Assembly (NCBI RefSeq): GCF_003355475.1
Contig: NZ_CP031356.1
Location: forward strand, 3,596,001-3,660,000
DNA: 64,000 bases
Direction: 5' to 3'
Source of the DNA: Brachybacterium saurashtrense
Lineage (GTDB): Bacteria; Actinomycetota; Actinomycetes; Actinomycetales; Dermabacteraceae
Position numbers and translations under genes: made by a program. Shown in pieces: positions 21,873 to 30,142 of the stretch. The notes under the pieces are model-generated. The model was given only the letters and a program-made list of their open reading frames with translations, searched no databases and was not told where the DNA came from. Position 1 is the stretch's first letter. Every line of letters begins with the position of its first letter.

Positions 21873-22893
21873 ACGCAGCATCACCCTGATCGACACTCAG
21901 TCCGGCGGCGACGTGTCCCGCGTGGTCACCGCGGGGATCGAGCCGATCCCCGGCACCACCGCCCTGGAGAAGGCCCGGTTCCTGGAGCGGGAGGGCGACG
22001 GTCTGCGCCGCCTGCTGCTGTCCGAGCCGTACGGCGACCCGGCCATGTCCGTGGACCTGATCGTCGAGCCCGGCCACCCCGAGGCGCAGGCCGGCTACAT
22101 CATCATGGAGGCGATGGGCTACCCCCTGTACTCCGGCTCCAACACCCTGTGCGTCGCCACCGCCCTGCTCGAGTCCGGGATGATCGAGATGGTCGACGGC
22201 GAGCAGCAGATCGTGCTCGAGTCCCCGGCGGGTCTCGCCCACATCACCGCCCGCAACGCCGACGGGCGGGTCGAGTCCGTCACCACCCAGGGCGCCCCCG
22301 CCTACGTCGCGGACCGCGCCGTGACCATCGAGGTCCCGGGCATCGGCCCGGTCGCCTGCGACCTGGTCTGGTCCGGCGGCTACTACGCGATGATCGACGC
22401 GACCGCGCAGGGCTTCACCCTCGCCCGCGAGGAGGAGATCGCCCTGACCGCCTTCGGCGACGCCTTCGTGCGTGCCGCCCGGCCCGGCCTGCGCCGCGAG
22501 CACCCCTCCCTGGGGGACGTGGGCCCGCTGCCGTTCGTGCACTTCATGGGCCCGGTGGAGGACTCGGCCGACGGCCGCTGCGTGTCCCGCTCCGCCACCT
22601 ACGTCCACCCCGGCGTCCTCTGCCGCAGCCCCACCGGCACCGGCACCTCCGCCCGCCTCGCCCTGATGGCCGTGCAGGGACAGCTGCGCCCGGGCGACAG
22701 CCTGGAGACGATCTCCCCGCGCGGCAACCGCTTCGTGGGCACCGTGATCGGGGAGGACACGGTGGGGGACTTCCCCGCCTGGCACTCCCACATCACCGGC
22801 TCCGCCCGCCTGCTGGCCCGCTCGAGGGTCACCGTGGATCTCGACGATCCGCTGGTGGACGCCTCGGACCTGGAGCCGCTGCTGAGCTGGTGA
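21862..22893 (+). CDS. Proline racemase-family protein, probably 3-hydroxyproline dehydratase-like
   Basis: A 343-aa member of the proline racemase superfamily. The two positions normally held by catalytic cysteines are here Ser91 (in YSGSNTLCVATALLESG) and Thr258 (in LCRSPTGTGTSARLAL). Loss of the Cys pair argues against racemisation and points to the dehydratase-like branch acting on trans-3-hydroxy-L-proline or a related substrate. It overlaps the upstream oxidoreductase by 11 nt. It converges on an enoyl-CoA hydratase with 15 bp between ends. Confidence 0.82.
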   Translation: MRRERSITLIDTQSGGDVSRVVTAGIEPIPGTTALEKARFLEREGDGLRRLLLSEPYGDPAMSVDLIVEPGHPEAQAGYIIMEAMGYPLYSGSNTLCVATALLESGMIEMVDGEQQIVLESPAGLAHITARNADGRVESVTTQGAPAYVADRAVTIEVPGIGPVACDLVWSGGYYAMIDATAQGFTLAREEEIALTAFGDAFVRAARPGLRREHPSLGDVGPLPFVHFMGPVEDSADGRCVSRSATYVHPGVLCRSPTGTGTSARLALMAVQGQLRPGDSLETISPRGNRFVGTVIGEDTVGDFPAWHSHITGSARLLARSRVTVDLDDPLVDASDLEPLLSW

Positions 22894-22908
22894 GCCTCCG
22901 CGCCCGCC

Positions 22909-23706
22909 TCACCGCCCGCCGAACTCGGGCCGGCGCTTGGCGAGGAACGCTGCAGTGCCCTCGGCCTTGTCCTCGGTGGTGTACAGCAGCGTCTGGGCGA
23001 GCTGCTCGAGCAGCATGCCGGTGCGCTGATCGGTGTCGCTGCCGGGACGGATCACCATCTTCGCCAGGCGGATCGCGAGCGGCCCCTTGCGCAGTACGGT
23101 GGTCATGATCTCCGTGGCGGTGTCGAGCAGGTCCTCGGCGGGCACCACGGTGGTGACCAGGCCGTGGCGCTCGGCCTGCTCGGCGGTCAGGGCGCGGCCG
23201 GTCAGCACCATCTCCAGGGCGCGGCCGGCCCCGACCAGGCGGGACAGGCGCTGGGTGCCGCCGGCGCCGGGCAGCACCCCGAGCGCGGTCTCGGGAAGTC
23301 CCATGGTCGCGCCGTGGACGGCGATGCGGATGTCGCAGGCCATCGCCAGCTCCAGCCCGCCGCCGAGCGCGGCGCCGTTGAGGGCGGCGAGGGTGGGCTT
23401 CGGGTACTCCTCGATCCGGTCGTACAGGCGCTGCATGGCGTTGGCGAGCCCGTCGGCCATCGACCAGTTCTCGACCTCGGCGATGTCGGCGCCGGCGGCG
23501 AAGGCGCGCTCGCCGGTGCCGGTGACGATGATCCCGCGGACGGCGTCGTCGGCCTCCCACTCGTCCAGGACCTGCCCGATCTCGCCGAGCATGGCGGCGT
23601 TCAGCGCGCCCAGCTGCGCGGGCCGGTCGAGGGTGAGCGCGCCGATGCCGTCGCGCACGGCGACCTGGACGGTCTCGAAGCGGGCGGGCGGCTGCGGAAC
23701 GGACAT
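22909..23706 (-). CDS. Enoyl-CoA hydratase/isomerase family protein
   Basis: A 265-aa crotonase. Both hydratase glutamates are present, in the oxyanion-hole segment ALGGGLELAMACD and in GLPETALGVLPGAGGTQRL. Hydration of an enoyl-CoA is therefore plausible. It is the last gene of a TetR/acyl-CoA dehydrogenase/SDR/hydratase run on the minus strand, suggesting a beta-oxidation-like path for a specific carboxylic acid. Confidence 0.92.
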   Translation of the reverse strand: MSVPQPPARFETVQVAVRDGIGALTLDRPAQLGALNAAMLGEIGQVLDEWEADDAVRGIIVTGTGERAFAAGADIAEVENWSMADGLANAMQRLYDRIEEYPKPTLAALNGAALGGGLELAMACDIRIAVHGATMGLPETALGVLPGAGGTQRLSRLVGAGRALEMVLTGRALTAEQAERHGLVTTVVPAEDLLDTATEIMTTVLRKGPLAIRLAKMVIRPGSDTDQRTGMLLEQLAQTLLYTTEDKAEGTAAFLAKRRPEFGGR

Positions 23707-23751
23707 GATCTCCTGCTCTCTGGGGCGGGGCGGCGGGGTGCGCCGGTGCGG

Positions 23752-24522
23752 TCAGGCCATCGTCAGTCCGCCGGAGACGGACAGGGTCTGACCGGTGATG
23801 TAGTGGGAGGCGGGGGAGGCCAGGAACGCGACCGCGTTGGCGAGGTCCTCCGGCTGGGCGAGGCGGCGCAGCGGGATCGCCTTCTCCAGCGCGGTGCGCA
23901 GCTTCGGGTTGTCGGCGGAGATCTGGTCGAACAGGGGAGTGTCCGCCGGGCCGGGGCAGACGGCGTTGGCGGTGATCCCGGCGCGGGCGGCCTCGCGGGC
24001 GAGGGTCTTGGTGAAGGCGACGATTCCGCCCTTGCACGCGGAGTACACCGCCTCCCCGGAGGAGCCGACGCGGGCGGCGTCGGAGGCGATGTTCACGACG
24101 GTGCCGTGACCCTGTTCGGTCATCTGCCGCACCACCACCTGGCTGCAGTGCAGCGTGCCGAACAGGTTGATCTGCACGATCGTGTCCCAGACGGCGTGGT
24201 CCTGCTCGAGGAAGGGGCCGGCCTTGTCCCAGCCGGCGTTGTTGACCAGCACGTCGATGCGGCCGAAGCGCTCCACCACCTGCGCCGCCATCGCCTCGAC
24301 GCCGGCGCGGTCGCTGACGTCCACCGGCACGGCGAGGGCCTGGCCGCCCAGCTCGGCGGCGAGAGCATCGGCCGACGGGCCATCGATGTCGGCGACGACC
24401 ACCACCGCGCCCTCGGCGGCGAGGCGGCGGGCGATCCCGCGGCCGATGCCGCTGCCGGCTCCGGTGACGATGCTGATCCGCCCGGTGAGGTCGTGGTCGG
24501 TGGTCTCGGGCGTGGTCTCCAT
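23752..24522 (-). CDS. SDR-family oxidoreductase (3-hydroxyacyl-CoA dehydrogenase-like)
   Basis: A 256-aa classical SDR. Cofactor motif TGAGSGIGRG (residues 20-29), NNAG at 94-97 and the catalytic tetrad Ser/Tyr/Lys in IASDA and YSACK. Overall sequence resembles BadH-type 2-hydroxycyclohexanecarboxyl-CoA dehydrogenases. It lies between the acyl-CoA dehydrogenase and the enoyl-CoA hydratase, fitting the alcohol oxidation step. The start at 24522 has AGGAG upstream. Confidence 0.88.
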   Translation of the reverse strand: METTPETTDHDLTGRISIVTGAGSGIGRGIARRLAAEGAVVVVADIDGPSADALAAELGGQALAVPVDVSDRAGVEAMAAQVVERFGRIDVLVNNAGWDKAGPFLEQDHAVWDTIVQINLFGTLHCSQVVVRQMTEQGHGTVVNIASDAARVGSSGEAVYSACKGGIVAFTKTLAREAARAGITANAVCPGPADTPLFDQISADNPKLRTALEKAIPLRRLAQPEDLANAVAFLASPASHYITGQTLSVSGGLTMA

Positions 24523-24551
24523 GGAGGTGCTCCTGGATCGGTGGGGGAGGG

Positions 24552-25694
24552 TCACGGCGCTGCCTCGCGGTCCACGCAGTGGCGGGCGATGACGAGCTTC
24601 ATGATCTGGGCGGTGCCGTCCCCGATCTGCAGCCCCAGCACATCCCGCAGCCTCTGCTCGATCGGACGGTCGGTGAGGTAGCCGTACTGGCCGTGGCTGA
24701 GCAGGCACTGGTGGATCACGTCGTACGCCGTCTTCGGCGCCCACCATTTGCACATCGCCGCCTCCTTGGTGTGCGGCAGGTCGTTGTCCTTCAGCCACAG
24801 CGTCTTCTGGCACAGCAGTCGCGCCGCGGCCACCTGCGTCTCCGCCTCGGCGAGCGGGAAGGCGAGGCCCTGGAAGGAGCTCAGAGGCCTGTCGAAGGCG
24901 GTGCGGGTGCTGGTGTACTCCCAGGTCTCCTCGAGGGTGGCCTGCGCGGCGCCGAGCACCTGCATCCCGATCAGGGCGCGGGAGAAGTCGAATCCCTGCA
25001 TCACCTGGGTGAAGGCGCAGCCCTCGGTGCCCAGCAGGTGTCCCTCGGGCACCCAGGTGCCGTCGACGTCGATCAGGCCGCGACCCACCGCGGTGGTGCC
25101 CATGTCCGGCAGGCGGCGGCGGGTGATCCCCTCGCGGTCCAGCTCGACCAGGAAGGCGGACAGGCCGCGGCCGCGGCTCCCGTCGGCCGTGCGCGCGAAG
25201 ACCACCGCGGCGTCGCAGTGCATCGCGAACGACATCGACTTGGTGCCGCGCAGCACCCAGCCGCCGCGCTCGCGATGCGCGGTCATCGAGGGGCTGCCGG
25301 CGTCGGAGCCGTTGCCCGGCTCGGACAGGCCGATCGCGACGATCCCGGCACCGGAGGTGAGGTGCGGGATCCAGCGGGCGGCGATCTCCTCCGGTGCGTT
25401 GCGGGCCAGGACCTGGCCCACCAGGGAGCCGATGATCTGCACGTAGGCGACGTTGAGGTCGCCGCGGGCGATCTGCTCGGCGATCATGCCGGTGGCCAGG
25501 GAGCGTCCGTCGCGGCCGCCGAAGGCACGGGGCAGCTCCGGGGCGATCAGCCCCTTCCGGCCCATCTCGCGGACCAGGTCGGGGTCGATGCGACCGGCAC
25601 GTTGGCGCTCGGCCATGCCGGGGGCGATGCGGGTGGCGATCTCCGCCGCGGAGTCGATGTCGTGCTGCATCGCCTCGTCGAGGGCGAAGTCCAT
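24552..25694 (-). CDS. Acyl-CoA dehydrogenase with Asp in the catalytic-base position
   Basis: A 380-aa FAD acyl-CoA dehydrogenase, complete from the N-terminal helical domain to the C-terminal RLRDVLGLQIGDGTAQIMK block. The usual GEGT/YEGT catalytic glutamate is replaced by Asp359 (GDGT). Asp bases have been described in dehydrogenases acting on alicyclic acyl-CoAs, which fits the BadH-like SDR next door; a cyclohexanecarboxyl-CoA-type substrate is inference. The ATG at 25694 follows CAGGAG. Part of the TetR operon. Confidence 0.9.
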   Translation of the reverse strand: MDFALDEAMQHDIDSAAEIATRIAPGMAERQRAGRIDPDLVREMGRKGLIAPELPRAFGGRDGRSLATGMIAEQIARGDLNVAYVQIIGSLVGQVLARNAPEEIAARWIPHLTSGAGIVAIGLSEPGNGSDAGSPSMTAHRERGGWVLRGTKSMSFAMHCDAAVVFARTADGSRGRGLSAFLVELDREGITRRRLPDMGTTAVGRGLIDVDGTWVPEGHLLGTEGCAFTQVMQGFDFSRALIGMQVLGAAQATLEETWEYTSTRTAFDRPLSSFQGLAFPLAEAETQVAAARLLCQKTLWLKDNDLPHTKEAAMCKWWAPKTAYDVIHQCLLSHGQYGYLTDRPIEQRLRDVLGLQIGDGTAQIMKLVIARHCVDREAAP

Positions 25695-25734
25695 GGCGTC
25701 TCCTGTGCGGGAGGGGCGGGCATGCCCGGCGCGG

Positions 25735-26439
25735 TCAGCGGTGCGGGTGGGTGCGGTCATCGGAGGGTTCTGCGGCGAGGTCGGCGAGCAGATCGGCGTA
25801 GCGGTCGCGATGTCCGGGGGCGAGCACGGCGGACAGCAGCAGCGCCGTCTGCTCGGTCACGAACGCCTCGAAGCTGATCCGCGGGGCGAAGTACCAGTTC
25901 TTCAGCGCCCAGGAGTGGGCGACGGTGACCAGGTCGTAGGTGAACAGCTCGGCGTGCAGCGGGCGCAGCAGCCCCTGCGCGACGGCGGCGTCGACGGCGC
26001 TGCGCAGCGGGGCGGTGGAGCGGATCTCGAGCTCCTTGATGACCTTCCGCCCCTCCGCGTCGAGGGTGTGGGACTCCCGGTAGGTGAGCATGACGGCCTG
26101 GCGGTCGTCGCGGATCACGGTGCAGTAGGCGGCGAAGGCGGCGGCGATCTGCCGCACCGGGTCCTCCTCCGGCCCCAGCGCGGCCGCGACGCGACGGGTG
26201 ATGTCGTCCAGCACGTCCTCGGTGACGGCGCGGACCAGCTCCTGCTTGCCGGCGAAGTAGCGGTAGATCAGCCCCACGGACACCCCGGCGGCGGTGGCGA
26301 TGGACTGCATGGACACCTCGTGGGAGCCGCGCCGCTCCAGCAGCGGGACGGCGGCGGCCAGGATCTGGGCGCGGCGCGCGTCCGAGCGCGTGGCACGGGC
26401 GGCCTCCTGCGGGGCGATGGGGGCCTCGGAGCGCAGCAC
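25735..26439 (-). CDS. TetR-family regulator of the acyl-CoA operon
   Basis: A 234-aa TetR protein with the HTH at about residues 25-72 (RRAQILAAAVPLLERRG to VSVGLIYRYFAGKQELV). The ligand domain is unassigned. It is the first gene of the minus-strand operon, 40 bp before the acyl-CoA dehydrogenase. A palindrome about 40 bp upstream of its start is a probable autoregulatory operator. FadR-like control by an acyl-CoA is plausible. Confidence 0.88.
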   Translation of the reverse strand: MLRSEAPIAPQEAARATRSDARRAQILAAAVPLLERRGSHEVSMQSIATAAGVSVGLIYRYFAGKQELVRAVTEDVLDDITRRVAAALGPEEDPVRQIAAAFAAYCTVIRDDRQAVMLTYRESHTLDAEGRKVIKELEIRSTAPLRSAVDAAVAQGLLRPLHAELFTYDLVTVAHSWALKNWYFAPRISFEAFVTEQTALLLSAVLAPGHRDRYADLLADLAAEPSDDRTHPHR

Positions 26440-26478
26440 GGCACGACCTCTCGACGATGAGAAGACCGCTCAGCGGAA

Positions 26479-26496
26479 GTGAACGGTGATTCACCG
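26479..26496. promoter_or_regulatory. Overlapping palindromes upstream of the tetR operon
   Basis: CGGTGA-T-TCACCG is a perfect 13-bp palindrome (26484-26496), and GTGAA...TTCAC with a 6-bp spacer overlaps it (26479-26494). It lies 40-57 bp upstream of the TetR start, the expected place for a TetR operator. Confidence 0.6.
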
Positions 26497-26647
26497 ATGA
26501 GTGTGACGTGGGGCACCCCGGGGCGTCAAGGGTCGGCGAGGCGGGCGCGGCCCTCCGGGCGATGCGGCCCGGCCCGGCGGGGAGCTGTCGGGCCGGGGTG
26601 CGGTCGCCGGCGTGCGGGTCGTGGAGCGAGCTGCGGCGCGGGCCCGC

Positions 26648-27898
26648 TCAGCAGGCGGCCGGCTCCTCGACCCGGGGCGGCGTCGCCGCCGCGCGGGCCT
26701 GCTGGCGGCGGTGCACCGCGAAGGACCAGGCGGCGATCCCGAGGCCCAGCACGGCCAGCACCACGCCCGTCCAGGACGGGGCCACCAGGCCCCAGCCGGC
26801 CGCGAGCACGGCCGCGCCGAGCGCGGCGCCCAGCGAGTTGCCGATGTTCAGCGCCGAGTGGTGCAGCGCCGCGGCGAGGGAGGGGGCGTCCGGCGAGGCG
26901 TCCAGCAGGAACAGCTGCAGGGAGGGGCCCATCAGCTGGGAGGTGACCGCGATCGCCAGCAGCATCGCCATCCCGGCGATCGCGTGCTCGGCCACCAGGG
27001 CGAACACCGTCAGGCTCAGCGCCATCCCGACCAGGCCCGCGAAGATCGTGCCGTACACGCTGCGGTCCGCGAGGCGGCCGGCGAGGATGTTCCCGGCCGT
27101 CATGCCCACGCCGAACACGAACAGCGCCACCGGCACGGCGCGCTCGCCGAGGCCCATCAGGCCCGGCACGATCTCGCCCACGTAGCTGTACACGGCGAAC
27201 ATGCCGCCGAAGCCGATGGAGCCGATGCCGAGGGCGAACCACACCTGGGCGCGGCGCAGCGCGCCCAGCTCGGCACGGATCGACCCGGTGGTCCCGGCGT
27301 TCTCGGGCTCGGGCACCAGGCGCCAGATCGCCAGCGTGCTCACGGCCGCGACCAGCACCACGATCACGTAAGCGGAGCGCCAGCCCACCGCCTGGCCGAA
27401 GGCGGTGGAGGCGGGCACGCCCAGCATCGTCGCGATCGTCAGGCCCAGCATCACCAGCGAGACGGAGCGGGCCCGCTGCCCGGCGGGGGAGAGACGCGCG
27501 ACGACCAGCGAGGCGACGCCGAAGAACGCGCCGTGGGGGAGGCCGGAGAGGAAGCGCGCCCCGGCGAGCACGCTGAAGCTCGGTGCCATCGCCGAGAGCA
27601 GGTTCCCCAGGCCGATCAGGCCGATCAGCAGCATCAGCAGCCTTGCCCGGGGCATCCTCACCGCCGCGATCGTCACCGCGGGGGCGCCGACCACCACGCC
27701 CAGCGCGTACAGCGTGATGAGCATGCCGGCCTGCGGGATCGAGACCTCGAGATCGTCCGCGATCTGCGGCAGCAGGCCCATGGACGCGAACTCGGTGGTG
27801 CCGATCGCGAAGGCGCCCATCGCCATCGCGAGGATCACCAGGCGCAGGCGGCCGCGGGAGAGCGGCGCCGTCGAGGCCGAGGGGGTGGGGAGCGACAT
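26648..27898 (-). CDS. MFS efflux transporter (DHA1, AraJ/PbuE-like)
   Basis: A 416-aa twelve-helix major facilitator. The N-terminus has AIGTTEFASMGLLPQIADDL, the hallmark of the sugar/purine/drug efflux branch of DHA1. There is a hydrophilic linker near residue 200. The start at 27898 has GGAGG upstream. It is co-directional with the TetR operon but 208 bp before it, so probably separate. Substrate unknown. Confidence 0.9.
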   Translation of the reverse strand: MSLPTPSASTAPLSRGRLRLVILAMAMGAFAIGTTEFASMGLLPQIADDLEVSIPQAGMLITLYALGVVVGAPAVTIAAVRMPRARLLMLLIGLIGLGNLLSAMAPSFSVLAGARFLSGLPHGAFFGVASLVVARLSPAGQRARSVSLVMLGLTIATMLGVPASTAFGQAVGWRSAYVIVVLVAAVSTLAIWRLVPEPENAGTTGSIRAELGALRRAQVWFALGIGSIGFGGMFAVYSYVGEIVPGLMGLGERAVPVALFVFGVGMTAGNILAGRLADRSVYGTIFAGLVGMALSLTVFALVAEHAIAGMAMLLAIAVTSQLMGPSLQLFLLDASPDAPSLAAALHHSALNIGNSLGAALGAAVLAAGWGLVAPSWTGVVLAVLGLGIAAWSFAVHRRQQARAAATPPRVEEPAAC

Positions 27899-28167
27899 GA
27901 GGAGCCTCCAGCGCGGGTCAGGGTGGGGCACGCTGCCGACGCTGGAAGCGAGAGGGGGACGGTTCGATCGTAGTGGCGGGCGGGGGAGCGGGGCCAGGGA
28001 GGTCCGCGGGCGGTGTGCGGGAAGCCATCGTCGGTCGACGGGGGTGGGCCGACGGGGCGCGGACGGTCCGCGCCGTCGGCCGTGGGCGGCGGTACTGTGC
28101 TCAGCAGCCGGTCGTGGCCGCCCGGTCAGGGAGGCCGCGGCTCTCCTGCGACCCGTTGGGACCCCAC

Positions 28168-28476
28168 ATGGAACAGATCACCGTCTCCGGCAGCCCCGAG
28201 CCCGTGCCCACCTCGCCGATCGCGGCGAGGCTCCTGCGCGAGCGGCTCGAGTCCGTGCGCGGCAGCCGCGGCCAGGAGGCGGCGGCACAGCTCGAGGAGC
28301 TCGTGGGCCAGCGCATCGCGACCCTCCGCGAGGGCGGCATGCCCAGCATCGACCTGGCCACCATGCGCTCGATCGTGGACTACGTGGAGCTGCCCGAGGA
28401 GCCGGAGCCCACCGGGATGGGCCGCGCGGTCGCCGAGATGAAGGACAAGCTCGCCCGCCGCGGCGGGATGCGCTGA
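28168..28476 (+). CDS. Small hypothetical protein
   Basis: A 102-residue, mostly helical, charged protein without signal or membrane segments. It contains a heptad-like stretch (RLLRERLESVRGSRGQEAAAQLEELVGQRIATL) and a C-terminal GMGRAVAEMKDKLARRGG. I do not recognise the family. The spacing and codon bias are consistent with a real gene. It stands alone between a divergent MFS and the sulfur transporter. Confidence 0.55.
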   Translation: MEQITVSGSPEPVPTSPIAARLLRERLESVRGSRGQEAAAQLEELVGQRIATLREGGMPSIDLATMRSIVDYVELPEEPEPTGMGRAVAEMKDKLARRGGMR

Positions 28477-28608
28477 CCCCGGGAAGCGCCCCACCTCGGC
28501 GCTGTCGGCCGCTGCGCGGCGGGGTCATCGGTGCGGGCCCGCACGGGGGTGCGGCGTCGGCCGTCGTGCGCCTCGCCGGACCGTTCATCCCCCGACTCAC
28601 GGGTTTCG

Positions 28609-28625
28609 CTTATGAGTCTCATAAG
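28609..28625. promoter_or_regulatory. Perfect 17-bp palindrome before the YeeE/YedE gene
   Basis: CTTATGAG-T-CTCATAAG, 14 bp before the start codon. It is strikingly AT-rich for this genome. Position at the promoter/5' end suggests an operator for a repressor. No regulator gene is adjacent, so the factor would act in trans. Confidence 0.6.
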
Positions 28626-28638
28626 TTAGCGTCGCCGC

Positions 28639-29706
28639 ATGATCGTCACCGGACTCCTCCTCGGCGCCCTGCTCGGCTACGTGCTCCAGCGCTCCCGGTT
28701 CTGCGTCACCGGCGCGTTCCGCGACCTGTACATGACCCGGTCCACGCGCTACTTCACCCCCTTCCTGCTCGCCATCGCGATCCAGGCCGTCGGCGTCGTC
28801 CTCCTCACGGGCGCCGGCGTGATCGCCCCCGAGGCGGCGCAGTTCGCGCCGCTGGCCGTGATCGGCGGCGGGCTGCTGTTCGGCATCGGCATCGTCATGG
28901 CCGGCGGCTGCGCCACCGGCACCTACTACCGCGCCGGCGAGGGCCTGATCGGCTCCTGGGTGGCACTGATCTTCTACGCCCTGTTCGCGGCCGTGATGAA
29001 GTACGGCCCGCTGCAGGGCTTCACCGAGTCCGCCCGCGCCCGCACCGTGGGCGACGCGACCATCCAGGAGACCCTGGGCGTGAGCGCCTGGGTGCCCACG
29101 ATCGCGTTCAGCGCCCTGGTGGCCGTGCTGGTGGTGCGCCAAGTGCGCGCCAACGCCGGTCGCACCGCCGTGCGCCTGCCCGCCCGCCGCAGCGGCCTGG
29201 GCCACTACCTCGCCGACATCCCCTGGAACCCCTGGGTGGGCGGCGTGCTGCTGGGCCTGCTCGCGATCGCCGCCTGGGTGCTCTCCACCGCCGCCGGGCG
29301 CAACGGCGGCCTGGGCATCACCACCCCCTCGGCCAAGATCGCCACCTTCCTCACCACCGGGGACGTCACCCTCGTGGACTGGTCCGTGATGCTGGTGCTC
29401 GGCATCCTGCTCGGATCCTTCGCCGCGGCGAAGCTCTCCGGCGAGTTCCGCTGGCGGGTGCCGGATGCGCAGACCATCCTGCGCAGCGCCGGCGGCGGCG
29501 TCGCGATGGGTGTGGGCGCCGCGCTCGCCGGCGGCTGCACCATCGGCAACTCCCTCGTGGAGACCAGCCTGTTCAGCTACCAGGGCTGGGTCTCCTTCGT
29601 GGCGATCATGCTCGGCACCTGGGGCGCGGCCTGGCTGTTCCTGGTGCGCCCGCAGAAGGCCGCCGCCGCCAGCCGCCCCGCCCCCACCCTCACCCCGGCC
29701 GCCTGA
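28639..29706 (+). CDS. YeeE/YedE-family sulfur transporter
   Basis: A 355-aa polytopic membrane protein with duplicated halves. Conserved Cys motifs: RSRFCVTGAFRD near residue 20, MAGGCATGTYYR near 91-102 and LAGGCTIGNSLVETS near 297. These Cys-containing loops form the thiosulfate path in the characterised homologue TsuA. The next gene is TusA-like, the common partner. Likely imports thiosulfate or a related sulfur compound. An operator-like palindrome precedes it. Confidence 0.92.
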   Translation: MIVTGLLLGALLGYVLQRSRFCVTGAFRDLYMTRSTRYFTPFLLAIAIQAVGVVLLTGAGVIAPEAAQFAPLAVIGGGLLFGIGIVMAGGCATGTYYRAGEGLIGSWVALIFYALFAAVMKYGPLQGFTESARARTVGDATIQETLGVSAWVPTIAFSALVAVLVVRQVRANAGRTAVRLPARRSGLGHYLADIPWNPWVGGVLLGLLAIAAWVLSTAAGRNGGLGITTPSAKIATFLTTGDVTLVDWSVMLVLGILLGSFAAAKLSGEFRWRVPDAQTILRSAGGGVAMGVGAALAGGCTIGNSLVETSLFSYQGWVSFVAIMLGTWGAAWLFLVRPQKAAAASRPAPTLTPAA

Positions 29707-29751
29707 GCCGGCGACCCACCGCCCTCACCGCTCCCACCGGAAGGACCCCTC

Positions 29752-29982
29752 ATGCCCGCCTACACCCTCCAGACCAACGGCGCCGTCTGCCCCTTCCCGC
29801 TGATCGACGCCAAGAGCGCCATGCAGCAGCTGAACCCCGGGGACGACCTCATCATCGGCTTCGACTGCACCCAGGCCACCGACTCCCTGCCCCAGTGGGC
29901 CGCGGAGGACGGCCACGAGGTGGTCAACTTCGACCGCGTGGGCGAGGCGGGCTGGACCATCACAGTGCGCAAGGGCGCCTGA
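29752..29982 (+). CDS. TusA-like sulfur carrier protein
   Basis: A 76-aa protein with the CPxP motif (Cys13-Pro-Phe-Pro) of the TusA/SirA family, whose Cys carries persulfide sulfur. The fold-length and DGHEVVNF segment agree. It follows the YeeE/YedE transporter by 45 bp, the usual pairing for delivering imported sulfur. RBS GGAAGGA is present. Confidence 0.92.
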   Translation: MPAYTLQTNGAVCPFPLIDAKSAMQQLNPGDDLIIGFDCTQATDSLPQWAAEDGHEVVNFDRVGEAGWTITVRKGA

Positions 29983-29991
29983 GCCCTGAGG

Positions 29992-30034
29992 CTGACGGGC
30001 CCCGCCGCGAGAAATCCGCGGCGGGGCCCGTCAG
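29992..30034 (+). terminator. Hairpin after the YeeE/YedE-TusA operon
   Basis: CTGACGGGCCCCGCCGCG pairs perfectly (18 bp) with its inverse, around a 7-nt loop. No U-tract follows. It lies 10 bp after the TusA stop and faces a convergent gene. Confidence 0.78.
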
Positions 30035-30142
30035 TCGTGGGGGCGGAGTCGGCGGTCGGCCTCGAAGCCCATGGGGGCCGGACACGAGGCGACGACGATC
30101 ACCCGCCGACGCTGAATGGTGGCATCGGTGTCGCCGGGGCAC

